Shown: piece by piece, positions 52,201 through 61,200 of the stretch | Numbering within the stretch: position 1 is the stretch's first letter | How the letters are laid out: each line of letters starts with the position of its first letter | Assembly (NCBI GenBank): GCA_937890835.1 | Contig: CALADF010000001.1 | Coordinates: forward strand, 1 to 64,000 | DNA length: 64,000 bases | Direction: 5' to 3' | From: an uncultured bacterium | GTDB taxonomy: Bacteria; Actinomycetota; Coriobacteriia; Coriobacteriales; Eggerthellaceae | The notes under the pieces: generated by a model | What the model saw: only the letters and a program-made list of their open reading frames with translations | Databases searched by the model: none | What the model was told of the DNA's origin: nothing | Program-made: the position numbers and the translations under genes

Positions 52201-52804
52201 TCCCCATGCGTTTGAGGATGTCGGACGTGTCGTCGATGAACTCATCGAGGTAGGCGTCGTCTTCGACGATGAGCAGCCCCGAGAAATCGTTCTCCGAACG
52301 GGAGAGCAGCAGATTGAGCGCGGTGTCGGAGTTGACGAGGCGCTTCGACCAGGTCTTGCGGAATCGCGATATGGCCTGCGTGAGGTCGATCGACTCGGAG
52401 TAAAGGGGGATGTTGCTCGAGCCGAGCATGTCGAGCGCGGTGAAGCAGGCCGCTAGGCCGAAAGGGCACACCGTGCGCGGGCAGGTGGCCTTCGAGCATT
52501 TGAGATCGGAGTGTCCCGTTTTCAGGACGCAAGCGTTGCCGCGTGCGAACGAACCGTCCATGAGCGCGCAGTGTTCACCGACGATCTCGCCGGAGAGGAG
52601 GGCATCGGTGGCGTCGCCCTCCTCGAGATGGTACCCGATTGCGAATTCAGGGAGGTTGAACGACGATCCGTCGAGTACGGTCACGCGGTGCTCGTCGAAC
52701 AGCTTCGAGGCCAGCTCGATGTCGGGTTCGCAATCCGCGGCAACGTTGTCGAGCATCGCCTCGATTTCCGCTCGCGTGAAGGACAGCGCTCGGTGTGCGC
52801 TCAT
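49217..52804 (-). CDS. Tandem CbbX-type AAA+ ATPase fused to an FtsH-like M41 metallopeptidase
   Basis: The product is 1195 residues. The N-terminal ~375 residues are a novel region with a cysteine cluster (about 92-120, CSKATCPRTVCPF). Two CbbX/SpoVK-type AAA+ modules follow: Walker A GNPGTGKTT near 428 and 706, Walker B GGVLFIDEAYAL near 487 and 767, arginine-finger stretches GLASRISYRF and GLSSRVGYTF, and C-terminal lids ending FGNGRF. After a Ser/Pro-rich linker (about 905-975) comes a complete M41 peptidase domain: HHEAGHALV near 1008 with the zinc ligands and catalytic Glu, and the third-ligand region STGNSSDLAQATDLA near 1080. No membrane helix is present, unlike FtsH. Likely a soluble ATP-driven unfoldase-protease. 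It overlaps the WYL regulator gene by four bases (ATGA). Confidence 0.82.
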   Translation of the reverse strand: MSAHRALSFTRAEIEAMLDNVAADCEPDIELASKLFDEHRVTVLDGSSFNLPEFAIGYHLEEGDATDALLSGEIVGEHCALMDGSFARGNACVLKTGHSDLKCSKATCPRTVCPFGLAACFTALDMLGSSNIPLYSESIDLTQAISRFRKTWSKRLVNSDTALNLLLSRSENDFSGLLIVEDDAYLDEFIDDTSDILKRMGKIDEGGVRRQHITGLLRSVNSADATFHSTQDENLAPRQLYVCDRIGDFFQSDASSSFAARYLIERFGHIVDHRYLVLVGSRADLTKFIGLSPALEMLLGEHTLELAGVDTETIYETYCNKLEESIRAMIDDEFHERFTRYVEFNADALPFRGIELADYLAKTSNASGTLTLPRSRYQSSSLDEMLDNIVGLDSVKHTIRELEAYAIFAKRAKGKGHAMPSSSMHMLFSGNPGTGKTTVARIVSTMLYKIGIIPQNKFMEVTSKDLIAKYVGHTDKQVNDVVQKARGGVLFIDEAYALAPNPNSDAGFSKEAIAELVKCMEDYRDDLVVILAGYEREMQDFIDVNPGLASRISYRFHFEDFTTDQLIEIFMRELDSTGFTAGEGIEAELSELFDYFRNFKSFGNGRFAREVLQKAIISHANRIAESVASAQEGDVVIECCDIPDRRAMLDALNAEDVSAEALLGDLIGLKHPKEKVLELERVVTFRERARRAGLKLPETNLHMTFLGNPGTGKTTIARIIAKVLFNVGAVASPTFKEIEAKDLIRSEVGGTAKNTAKVIESVLGGVLFIDEAYALLESSAGREALATLVKAMEDRKGEFVVMLAGYDREMRELLDANSGLSSRVGYTFRFDDYDTDELLEIFMLKMSKAGFTVDDEAREAARSIMRYFHNVENFGNGRFVDRVIQEVIALKACDPSSELGSETDLANLSTMKAPSALSSQPAPKASDATSDSDPLSSETARVNTNRAITPRLKSLESEPHEPELARATPLATICARHIPSIESLCKMTAAAVYQPADVEGAGALARIAHHEAGHALVSLALTGRTDIVTVTIEQEGTGALGYVQHERACDPLPTAADIESRIAVLMAGMAAEKLICNDYSTGNSSDLAQATDLALNWAATWGMSPAGFIRYTDDTGKGTLRAKDLPPHVLEAMNSLLDRGMSRALETLERNEETLRTMASALLENETMTGDGITAIWKNSAGGANGAGTPTRQSA

Positions 52805-53871
52805 TGCTCGCTCCTTCCCTCGTGGTCGTTTTTCATGTCGGCTGCAGACGTCGCAAGAATCGATCTTAAGTGCTCATGATAATCTGCTTCGACTTCAGCC
52901 GGGCTTTCCACGAGCACGCGGTCGCCGAATTGCGCGAGCCAGCCGAACAGCGGAGGGCTCACGGTCATCGCCGCCGTCACGCGCGCCCAGCTTCGTCTTC
53001 CGTCGGGATGCTCGCAATCGCGCGGGTGATCGGTTGGCGCAGACGGCCCCGGCGTGACCAGCGCGTCGTCGCCGAATCTGTCGATGACCCCGTTCATGGC
53101 CGACTCGTGCACGAGGAGGGTGACGTTTCTCCGCTCGCCGGAGAACATGCCGAACGACCCGCTCCGATACGCTCTGACGTCGAAGCCCGCGATAGCCTCG
53201 TTGCGCGTCGCGGGTTCGTCGGATATCCTCAACGCCTCCATGCGGTCGACGCGGTAGTTGGCGAAGCCGTCGTGCTTGTCGCTGTAAGTGACGAGGTAAT
53301 AGAAGCCGTCGCTGTAGACGATCGCCACGGGCGTGAGCAGGTATCGTCTCCCGGAGCGTCTTTCCACCCGGTTTTTGCGAACGTCGGTCTTGAAGTAGGA
53401 GAACTCGATTTTGCGGTTTGATCTCAGGGCCTCCCGCAGCACGTCCACGTTTGCGTAAACGCTGTCGCTTTGCCTGGTCACGCGCCTGTCGACGTGCACG
53501 TTTCCCGCCAGGCGGGAGGCCTGGTGACGCGACCCGAGGCGTCTGATCGAGTCGATGAGCTCCTCGGCTTTCTCCTCGGTGAGAAAACGTGAGCTGCTGA
53601 CGGCGTCGACGATGAGGGAGAGCTCGCCGAAGGTGAAGGCGCGTGATTTGAGCGCGTAGGAAACGGGGCGGCCCTTGATGGTTTCGATGTCGAGGCCGAA
53701 AGCGCGTAACGCGTCGATGTCGCGGTAGAGGGCCTTTCGCTCGACGCTGACGCCGACGGCCGCGAGCTCCTCGATGAGCCTTGGGGTGCTCAGCCCGTGG
53801 TCTTCATCGGTCTGTTCGAGGAAAATGCGGGCGAGATGCAGGATTTTGAGCTTCTGCGAGACGTTTGGCAT
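52801..53871 (-). CDS. WYL-domain transcriptional regulator (YafY/PafC type)
   Basis: The product is 356 residues. An N-terminal winged helix (LKILHLARIFLEQTDEDHGL then KALYRDIDALRAFGLDIE, about 7-65) is followed by the WYL domain (about 135-235: RKIEFSYFKTDVRKNRVE, LTPVAIVYSDGFYYLVTY, NYRVDRMEAL) and a C-terminal WCX extension. Family knowledge: WYL regulators control DNA-damage and phage-defence operons and may sense nucleic-acid or nucleotide ligands. Its stop overlaps the AAA-M41 start, so the two are translationally coupled. It is divergent from the HIRAN gene and likely autoregulates through the 150-base gap. Confidence 0.86.
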   Translation of the reverse strand: MPNVSQKLKILHLARIFLEQTDEDHGLSTPRLIEELAAVGVSVERKALYRDIDALRAFGLDIETIKGRPVSYALKSRAFTFGELSLIVDAVSSSRFLTEEKAEELIDSIRRLGSRHQASRLAGNVHVDRRVTRQSDSVYANVDVLREALRSNRKIEFSYFKTDVRKNRVERRSGRRYLLTPVAIVYSDGFYYLVTYSDKHDGFANYRVDRMEALRISDEPATRNEAIAGFDVRAYRSGSFGMFSGERRNVTLLVHESAMNGVIDRFGDDALVTPGPSAPTDHPRDCEHPDGRRSWARVTAAMTVSPPLFGWLAQFGDRVLVESPAEVEADYHEHLRSILATSAADMKNDHEGRSEQ

Positions 53872-53928
53872 GCGGTTTCCTTGGGTTGATCCGATTCAGG
53901 TTGTTGAAGGTTGTTTCATGCGATGAAA

Positions 53929-53960
53929 AGTATACGTCAACATGTACCATCTGCGGTACA
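53929..53960 (-). promoter_or_regulatory. Candidate WYL operator and minus-strand promoter
   Basis: TGTACC (53943-53948) and GGTACA (53955-53960) form a dyad. A minus-strand -10 TATACT (complement of 53929-53934) lies just beside it, so that a bound regulator would cover the -35 area. The gap 53872-54021 separates the divergent WYL and HIRAN genes. Confidence 0.35.
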
Positions 53961-54021
53961 CCTATTGCGGTGCGTCGGGTGCACAATACGCCTATCGAAA
54001 CGCAGCGGAAAGGAAGCAGGT

Positions 54022-54381
54022 ATGACTCGAACATCAAACGCGATCGCGCCTCGCACTGCGGCGGCGCGTGAGGGGATATGTCTTTTCGAGCGCTCCGCGA
54101 TCGCGGGCACTCGCCATGTCGAGAACATCGAGGACCTGGTGTCCCGATTCGATGCGTCGACGCGTTTCTTCCTTGAGAGAGACCGGGGAAATCTCTTCGA
54201 CGAGTGGGCGGTCGGCGTCTTCGACGATCAGAGTAACCGGATCGGTTATGTATCGTGCGAGTGCAACGAGGTGATAGCGCGGTTGCTTGACGGTGGGAAG
54301 AGCCTGTCGGCCCGCTTCGCAGGAGCGATTCGCATCGGTCGGTGGATGCGAATCGAGATGGGGGTGTATCTCAATGATTAG
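54022..54381 (+). CDS. Stand-alone HIRAN-domain protein
   Basis: The product is 119 residues from the ATG at 54022 with GGAAAGGAAG upstream. Residues about 40-117 resemble a HIRAN domain: RDRGNLFDEWAVGVFDD, IGYVSCECNEVIARLLDGG, then a short final strand. Family knowledge: HIRAN domains (as in Rad5/HLTF) bind 3' ends of single-stranded or damaged DNA, and stand-alone forms occur in bacteria. It starts the divergent plus-strand group and its last bases overlap the next gene. Confidence 0.7.
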   Translation: MTRTSNAIAPRTAAAREGICLFERSAIAGTRHVENIEDLVSRFDASTRFFLERDRGNLFDEWAVGVFDDQSNRIGYVSCECNEVIARLLDGGKSLSARFAGAIRIGRWMRIEMGVYLND

Positions 54382-55456
54382 TCAGGCATCGGCTTTAGGA
54401 ACGTCGGCGCTCGCCCCGTCTTCGGGTTATCGCGGGTTTCGTGCGGGGTTGACCGCGTCTTCTCGGGCGCGAACGAGCGCAGCGACGGTGGAGGGGGGAA
54501 GCGTGGCGCATCGCCAGGGGAGACGTCGCGCCCGTCAGGTGAGCGCGTTCGAGCGTGCATGCGCGTTCGTCTTCGGCTCGCCGAGCCTTCGTCGCGCCAA
54601 CGGCGGGGCAGAGGCGTCGTTGGCGCCTTCGCACACGGGTTCCGCTGCGAAACGCAGGCTCGAGACCCCGGTGTTCGAGATAGACCGTCGAGGCGTGGAT
54701 GCGGCGGAGCGTCTTCCGCGCGTTTGGGTTTCCGAGCCCTGTTTTCGTGGATCCGACGGAGCCCTCGACGGTCGTGCGTTCACCTGCGTTTACCCTAACG
54801 GTTCCGATACGCTTGGAACACGCGCTCTCGATCTTGCGAATCGTTATCTCGGCGAGGCCCATGCCTGCGAATCGAGCGACCATGTGCGTCGCTGCGCGTG
54901 TTTTCGCGCCGCCGAGATCCTGCTTCTTCATGCCGCCGAAAGACGCAACGTCGAGGCGTATGAGCTGCTCGCCTGGATCTACGAGCACGATGCGTGCGAG
55001 GGCGTGTATTGGGCGAGCGAGCTCGAGCTCCGTGCCGCTCATGGCAGCCGCCTCTCTCCCGCGCAGCGCGCGCTCGAGTGGCGCGCGAAGGCGGTGTCTC
55101 GCGGGTACGCCCCGTCATGCTGTGCGCTCGCGGATAAGCTCGCGCGTCTCGACGCCCCCGCAGGCGATCAGCTGCGTGCGTACCGTCTGTACCGTCGCGT
55201 GTGCGATGGGGATCTTCTGGGTTCTCGCGCTTGCTCCGAAGCCGATTTCGGCACGGCTTTGCTCGGCTTGGCGCGCTGCTCGGAGCTCGGCATCGGCTGC
55301 GCCCAGAGCTTTATCGACGCTCTGGAGGGCTATCGGGCGGCGTACCGGCTGCTGAGCGCGGCGCTCGATGCCGGTGCTTGGTCGTTGAAGCGCGCGGTGC
55401 ATGACGCCCGTTGCGGAATGGCGCGTATGCGGCAGGAGATCGACGGCTGTCACTGA
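54374..55456 (+). CDS. Sel1-like repeat protein
   Basis: The product is 360 residues from the ATG at 54374, overlapping the HIRAN gene by eight bases. The first ~170 residues are low-complexity, Arg/Ala/Ser-rich and probably disordered. From about 175 the sequence falls into helical repeats with Sel1 character: AYELLAWIYEHD, ALEWRAKAVSRGYAPSCCAL, GLARCSELGIGCAQS, YRLLSAALDAGAWSLKRAV. Such repeats mediate protein-protein contacts. It is translationally coupled to the HIRAN protein, suggesting that the two work together. Function unknown. Confidence 0.65.
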   Translation: MISQASALGTSALAPSSGYRGFRAGLTASSRARTSAATVEGGSVAHRQGRRRARQVSAFERACAFVFGSPSLRRANGGAEASLAPSHTGSAAKRRLETPVFEIDRRGVDAAERLPRVWVSEPCFRGSDGALDGRAFTCVYPNGSDTLGTRALDLANRYLGEAHACESSDHVRRCACFRAAEILLLHAAERRNVEAYELLAWIYEHDACEGVYWASELELRAAHGSRLSPAQRALEWRAKAVSRGYAPSCCALADKLARLDAPAGDQLRAYRLYRRVCDGDLLGSRACSEADFGTALLGLARCSELGIGCAQSFIDALEGYRAAYRLLSAALDAGAWSLKRAVHDARCGMARMRQEIDGCH

Positions 55457-55523
55457 TGGGGTCTTCGCCGTCTTGCGCTGCGGTATCATGTTCATTCGAC
55501 GAAAGCGAAGGAGGTAGCTGTCT

Positions 55524-58205
55524 ATGCTGAACCACGGCGGGGCCGAAACGACGGTCGTCCTGACGAAACATCGCGAGCGCGCTCTTAAACTGCGCAAGGA
55601 GCGTACGCGCGCGGTGGGCGGCGGCCTCGAGCGCGCGCGTGTCGCCGTGCCCGCAGACGTAATTTCGGACGCGTGGGCGCTTGCGGGCGATGGTCGCCAC
55701 CTGGTCACGCGCGCGCAGCGCGAGGCGCTTGCGTCGAAGCTTTTGGAATCGCAGCATCTTATCGCCCGCACGCCGGGCGCCGCTCGCATGCTCGCCTCCT
55801 TCGCATGCCGCTATGCGGGTGCTTTGACCTCCTCGTCTCGCGACGCTGTTGATCTCGGGGAATCCGAGGCCGCCGTGCTCTCCCTCTTCGACGCATACGG
55901 CTCAGCTCTTGAATCCGCAGGGTTGATCGAGTTGGGCGAGGCGGCGCGTCTTCTTGCGTCGTTCGATAACGGATCGCGTTACGTTTTCGATGAGCCGCTC
56001 GATCTTCCCGTTCAGGTCGAGCGTTATTTCCGTGCGCGACTTGCCGATGGAGCGCCGGCGTTGCATGAGGGTGTGGTTCAGCTTGCGCCCCTCGAGGGGG
56101 CGGAGGTCGGCTTCTCCTTTCCCGCGGGCTTCGAGGCGGTGCTGAGCGCATTGCGCCCCGAGATCGTCGAGGGGTGTGAAGGGGGAACCCGGCATGCAGG
56201 CTTCGCATCGTGCGCCGTTCTCACGCCTCGCGCCCAAGATTTGTTCGATATGGTGGCGCCCGAGCTCGCGTCCTCGGGTGTTTCCGTGCGCGTGCAAACG
56301 AGCATGGCGTTTCGCCGCACCGATTTCGCTCGCGCTTTGCTCTCAGCCCGCGACGTGGTCGAGGGGGCTGGAGCGTGGCGCACGTCCGCCGTCGATTTCG
56401 CCTACTCTGCCTTTTCGGGCATGCCCGCGCGAAGCGCTCGGTCCCTCGATCAGGCTCTTCGAGCGGATCGGCTTATGTCATGCTCCGAGGCCGTGCAGAA
56501 GCTGAAGAGTGCGTCTCCGTCGTTTGGTTGGTTCTCGGCGCTCGCGTCCTCCTACGACGTGGAGGCGTTCGAGCATATCGGGCGTTTTCTCACCGACGGC
56601 TCGCGTGTTCCCTCGCGTGACGTCGACCGTGAACGGTCTGCCATGGGAGCCTACGTCAAGGCGGCGGAGGCCGTGTCTTCGGTGGACGCGTCGTATAGAT
56701 GCGTGTTCGAGCTATTGGAATCCGCCGCCGTCTCCCTTGATCGCATGGTCGGCGCCGCCGAGGGGTCGAGCTGTCAGGTTCTCATCGCCCCTCCCTCCGC
56801 ATCTGACGCGTTCGTCGAAGGCGAGTTCGATAAGGTCGTCGTCGGAGATGTGAGCGACGGCGCCTATCATGTTTCTCCCGGCGCGGATGCGCTTGACTCC
56901 CTTGCGTGCAAGCTCGGCGTCGAGCATGGCTTCGATTCCTCCGAGGCGGTGAAAAGGGGGTTCTCGCGCGCCGTTCGCGCCGCCCGCGATTGCGTCGTCT
57001 GCGTGTTTCCGCAGCGTGACGCGAACGGGGACGAGTCCTATCCTGCGTTTTTCGTCGACGAGTTCATCGCGTCTCTTCCCGGGTATGAGGAAGCGACGTC
57101 TTTCGACAAGGATCTGCTCGGGCTTCCCGTCGATGTCGCCTCCCGCGCATCGCGTATCGGCGAAGACGATATCGCTTGCTGCCTCGCCTCGGCTGTTGCG
57201 GCCCCCGTCGATGTCGCGTCGTTCCCGACGGCTCAACGTGGATCGCTTTCCGCCGGGGATGTGCTGTGCGGCATGAGAACCGTCGAGGAGGACGGTGAGG
57301 CGGTCGCCGTGCTGTCCCCCTCGGCAATCGAGGCGTATCTTTCATGTCCCTATCGGTGGTTCGTCGAGCGCAGGCTGCGTCTCGGGGCTCTTGACGAGGA
57401 GTTCGGCCCTGCTGAGAAGGGCACGTTCGTCCACGCCGCCTTCGCCGCGCTGTTCGACGCCCTGGCCGATCGCGGCGTGCGTCAGATAACCCGCCGGGGC
57501 CTACCGGCGGCCCACGAGCTTCTCGATGAGGTTCTCGACGATCTCGTCGCGCGGCAGGCCGGGTCGACCGGCTCGCGGTTGGTGGCGTGCACGCGGGCCG
57601 AGCAGCTCGAGATCGAGCGTCTCCGCGATCAGATCCACTCCGCCGTCGATCGCCTGTCCCTTCTTCCGGCAGATTTCGATGTGCTTTGCCACGAGCGTTC
57701 TCTTGCCGCTGAAGACGGCATCGATTACGCCGGGATCCGTTTAACGGGTCGTGTCGACCGCGTCGACGTCAACGAGGAGTCCCGTCGATTCGTCGTTCTC
57801 GATTACAAGGGGACAAGCACGGGCTATGCGGCGGGCATCGGCGAAGATGAGGATTTGGGCGATGTCGGCATACCGGCGAAGATCCAAGCTCTCGTCTACG
57901 CTCAGGCGTTGAGGTCGCAGCTTCCCGGTTATTCCTGTGCGGCGGCGCTTTACCTCGGTTATCGCGCCCGATCGACAGCTGATTTCGCCGCAGGCTCGTT
58001 CGATGCCTCCGCTTACGATGCGTCCGCCGTTGCGCGCAAGGCCTCGCAGGTTGAGATGAACTTCGATCGCTATCTCGACCAGGTCGAGGAGGCGCTGCGC
58101 CCGTTGCTGGCGCAGTTGAGCGCAGGGAGCATCCCGTGCGAGCCCCGTTCTAAGAATTCGTGTTCGTGGTGTCCCTACGAACGATGCGAGAGGAGGTCCC
58201 GATGA
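55524..58205 (+). CDS. addB: AddB-like helicase-fold/nuclease subunit
   Basis: The product is 893 residues with GAAGGAGG upstream. The C-terminal PD-(D/E)XK nuclease is clear: LSPSAIEAYLSCPYRWFVER near 597-616, LTGRVDRVDV near 738, and VLDYKG near 759. Four cysteines expected for a 4Fe-4S staple are present: one in SCPYRWF near 608 and three at the end (C880, C883, C888), spaced C-x2-C-x4-C against C-x2-C-x5-C in B. subtilis AddB. No Walker A is seen at the N-terminus, and the protein is shorter than typical AddB. With the next gene it would process DNA ends for recombination. Confidence 0.78.
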   Translation: MLNHGGAETTVVLTKHRERALKLRKERTRAVGGGLERARVAVPADVISDAWALAGDGRHLVTRAQREALASKLLESQHLIARTPGAARMLASFACRYAGALTSSSRDAVDLGESEAAVLSLFDAYGSALESAGLIELGEAARLLASFDNGSRYVFDEPLDLPVQVERYFRARLADGAPALHEGVVQLAPLEGAEVGFSFPAGFEAVLSALRPEIVEGCEGGTRHAGFASCAVLTPRAQDLFDMVAPELASSGVSVRVQTSMAFRRTDFARALLSARDVVEGAGAWRTSAVDFAYSAFSGMPARSARSLDQALRADRLMSCSEAVQKLKSASPSFGWFSALASSYDVEAFEHIGRFLTDGSRVPSRDVDRERSAMGAYVKAAEAVSSVDASYRCVFELLESAAVSLDRMVGAAEGSSCQVLIAPPSASDAFVEGEFDKVVVGDVSDGAYHVSPGADALDSLACKLGVEHGFDSSEAVKRGFSRAVRAARDCVVCVFPQRDANGDESYPAFFVDEFIASLPGYEEATSFDKDLLGLPVDVASRASRIGEDDIACCLASAVAAPVDVASFPTAQRGSLSAGDVLCGMRTVEEDGEAVAVLSPSAIEAYLSCPYRWFVERRLRLGALDEEFGPAEKGTFVHAAFAALFDALADRGVRQITRRGLPAAHELLDEVLDDLVARQAGSTGSRLVACTRAEQLEIERLRDQIHSAVDRLSLLPADFDVLCHERSLAAEDGIDYAGIRLTGRVDRVDVNEESRRFVVLDYKGTSTGYAAGIGEDEDLGDVGIPAKIQALVYAQALRSQLPGYSCAAALYLGYRARSTADFAAGSFDASAYDASAVARKASQVEMNFDRYLDQVEEALRPLLAQLSAGSIPCEPRSKNSCSWCPYERCERRSR

Positions 58206-61200
58206 ACCTTGATCTGTGCACGCCGGGTCAACGCGAGGTCGTTCAAACGCTCGACGAGCCGGTGATGGTGGCTGCAGGCGCGGGCTCGGGAAAGACGTTC
58301 ACGCTTACGCAGCGCATCGTGGGGGCGCTTCTTCCAGGCGCAGACGGTGCGCGACCTTATCTCGATTCGATGGATCAGGTCCTTGCTATCACGTTCACGA
58401 AGAAAGCCGCCGCCGAGCTGCGCTCGCGCATAAAGGGCCTGCTGCTGAAAGAAGGGCTGCGCGAGCAGGCTCATGCCGTCGATGACGCCTGGGTGTCGAC
58501 TATTCACGGCATGGCCTCGCGCATTCTGCGCGAGCACGCTCTCGAGATAGGCCTCGATCCTGCGTTCGAGGTGATTTCCGAGTCGTTGTCCATCGAGCTC
58601 AGGGAGCAGGCGGTTGACGAGGTCGTGCGCGAGGTGCGCGACATGCGCCCGGGCGAGAATCCGCTTTTGGAGGAGCTCCTTCTCGAGATGCCGTTGTTCT
58701 CCCAGGGAAAACTCGGAGAAGGTGCGGTCGATTTGGCGCAGACGTTGCTCGCCCGCGTGGAGGCGATGCCCGCCGGGTTCGACGGCCTCGTCATCGCTGA
58801 GCCGACGTGCACTCCCGGGGATCTCATGCGCGCGATATACCGTCAGGGCCTTGATTTCAAAGAGGTCGTTGCGACGTGGAAGAAACCCGGAAAGCGCGAG
58901 CAGGAGTGCATCGATGCGCTCGAAACGGGGTTGGGGTGCATCGAAGACTGGTTTCGTCGCGGGGATGACGCGGGTTTTCTCGACGAGGGATTCGATGCCG
59001 AGGGGTACTGCAAGGCGCTGTTCGCCTTGCCGCCGACGAGCCAGAAGTTCCATGATAGCGACAAGAAGCCGGACGCGGGCTTCTTCCGCGCATATCGGGC
59101 CGAATACGCGCAGATCGGCCGCGAGGCGTGTGCGTGCGTGGCGTTGCGGAAAGTTCATGCGATCGTGGATCTGGCGCTTATGATACAGAAGCGCTTCAAC
59201 GCGCTCAAAGGGCCGTCTCGTCTCGACAACGGCGATCTGCTGATGAAGTGCGCCGAGGCGTTGAAAGACAACCCTTCTATTGCCCAGGTGTATCGGGATC
59301 GGTTCAAGCTTATCATGATCGACGAGTTCCAGGATACCGACAAGCTGCAGGTTTCCATCGTCGAACGTATCGCCCGGCCGTCCTTCGGCAACGTCTGCAC
59401 GGTCGGGGACGCACAGCAAAGCATTTACCGCTTCAGAGGGGCGGACGTCAACGTGTTCTTCGAGTATCGCGAGACGTTGCGTCGCCTGTCGGATCGAGCT
59501 CATTTCGTGAGTCTTCCCGATAACTTCCGCAGCCACGGCGACATCCTAGCTCTCGTCGACGCCGTTTTCAGCCAGGACCGCGCTTTCGGCTCCGAGTTCT
59601 TGCATCTTGACGCGCGCGGCCCTGTTAACGGGCAGAAGGACCCCGTCTTCGCCGATCTCGAGCGAGTTCGCCTCGATATCATCCACTACAAGGCAGCCAC
59701 CGCAGCCGCTTCCGGGGTTACGCGCGCTGAGGCGGTCGAGGAAGCCGCGAGGCACATTGCCGAGCGCTTCGCAGCCTTGCGCGATCGGGGAGCGCGGCCT
59801 TCGGATATGGCGGTGTTGCTGGGCACTATGGGAAATGCCGACGTGTACGCGAAGGCTTTGCGCGAGGTTGGTTTGGAGAGCGTCATCGCAGGCGGGTCGG
59901 TGTTCTCGACCACCGCCGAGGCGCGTCTTGTCGCCGATCTTTTGCGCTATGCGGTCGATGAGGCTGACGAAGCCGCCCTGTTCTCCATCCTCACCTCGCC
60001 TCTTTTCGCCGTCAGCGACGATGCGCTGCTCTCCCTTGTGGTCACCTGCGATGAGGACGGCGCGTTCGGCCGCAGATCGCTTTGGCGCGGGTTCTCGGAT
60101 CCTCGGGAGGATGAGAGCACGTGGATCGGCGAGGAGGATGCTCGCATGCTCGCGCTGGCTCGCCGCACGCTCGGCCGGTTTTCGACGCGCGCTCGCAAGG
60201 GCTTCGCGGAGCGTGCGCTGCGTGAGCTTTTCCTGGAGACAGGTTATCTCGACCGCCTTCAAAAGTGCGGCGCGGTTGGGCTGGCCGCTGCGGGCAACCT
60301 TGCCAAGGCGGCGCGCATCGTCGGCGCTTTCGAGGCGAATGCCTGCGGCATCGCCTCCCTTTCCCATGCTTACGCCGATCATCTCGCAACCGCGAAGGAG
60401 GCGCCGGGATCTCTTGCGACCGTCGGCGCCGATTTCGTGCAGATCATGACGGTCCATGCGTCGAAGGGCCTTGAGTTCGCCCACGTCGCCATCGCCGATT
60501 TGGGGAAAGGCGTGTCGAGCGCGCCTTCTCTCATCGCTGAGAACATCGGCGATAATACATTTGCATCCGCACGTCACAAGCCTGCGGATGCGGCGGGCAA
60601 GGTGGCGGATAAGCTTCGGTCGTTCGTATTCGAAGAGGGGGAGGGCGCCATCGCGCCGGGTGCCTCCACGCCCGGCGCGCTGCACGAGGAGCTCGAGGAG
60701 CGCGTTGCCGCGCAAACTCTCGCCGAAGCGCAACGCTTGCTCTACGTCGCGCTCACCCGCGCTGGGAAGTCTCTTGTCTTGAGCTATGTGACCCGCTCCC
60801 GGCCCGAGCTCGCCTACGAGGGGGACGGGATCTACGGCGACGTGTACAGCGCGTTGCGTTGGGCTTGCGACAACGATGAATGTCGTTCGCTGTGCGAGTA
60901 CGGGGGCAGCGCGCCTGCGCGTGTGGATTTTCACTATCTGAGATCGTCTGCGGACGACGAGGGCGATGTCGCTGTCCCCGATGTCGCCGCCGTGCCTTCG
61001 CCTGACGTGGCCCCCGTGTTCGAGGTGGCGCTTCGTCGAGAGCCCGCCTCGGTGTTTTCGGTGCCGTGCGAAGGCGCTCGCGCGAACGTCGAATCGTATT
61101 CCTCTCTCAGCTCTGTTTCGGGCGATCTGCCGACGATCGCAGTGCGCAGCGAAGCGAATTTCGCGGTCGGGACAACCGGGGAGAGCGCGGTTTCGGCCTC

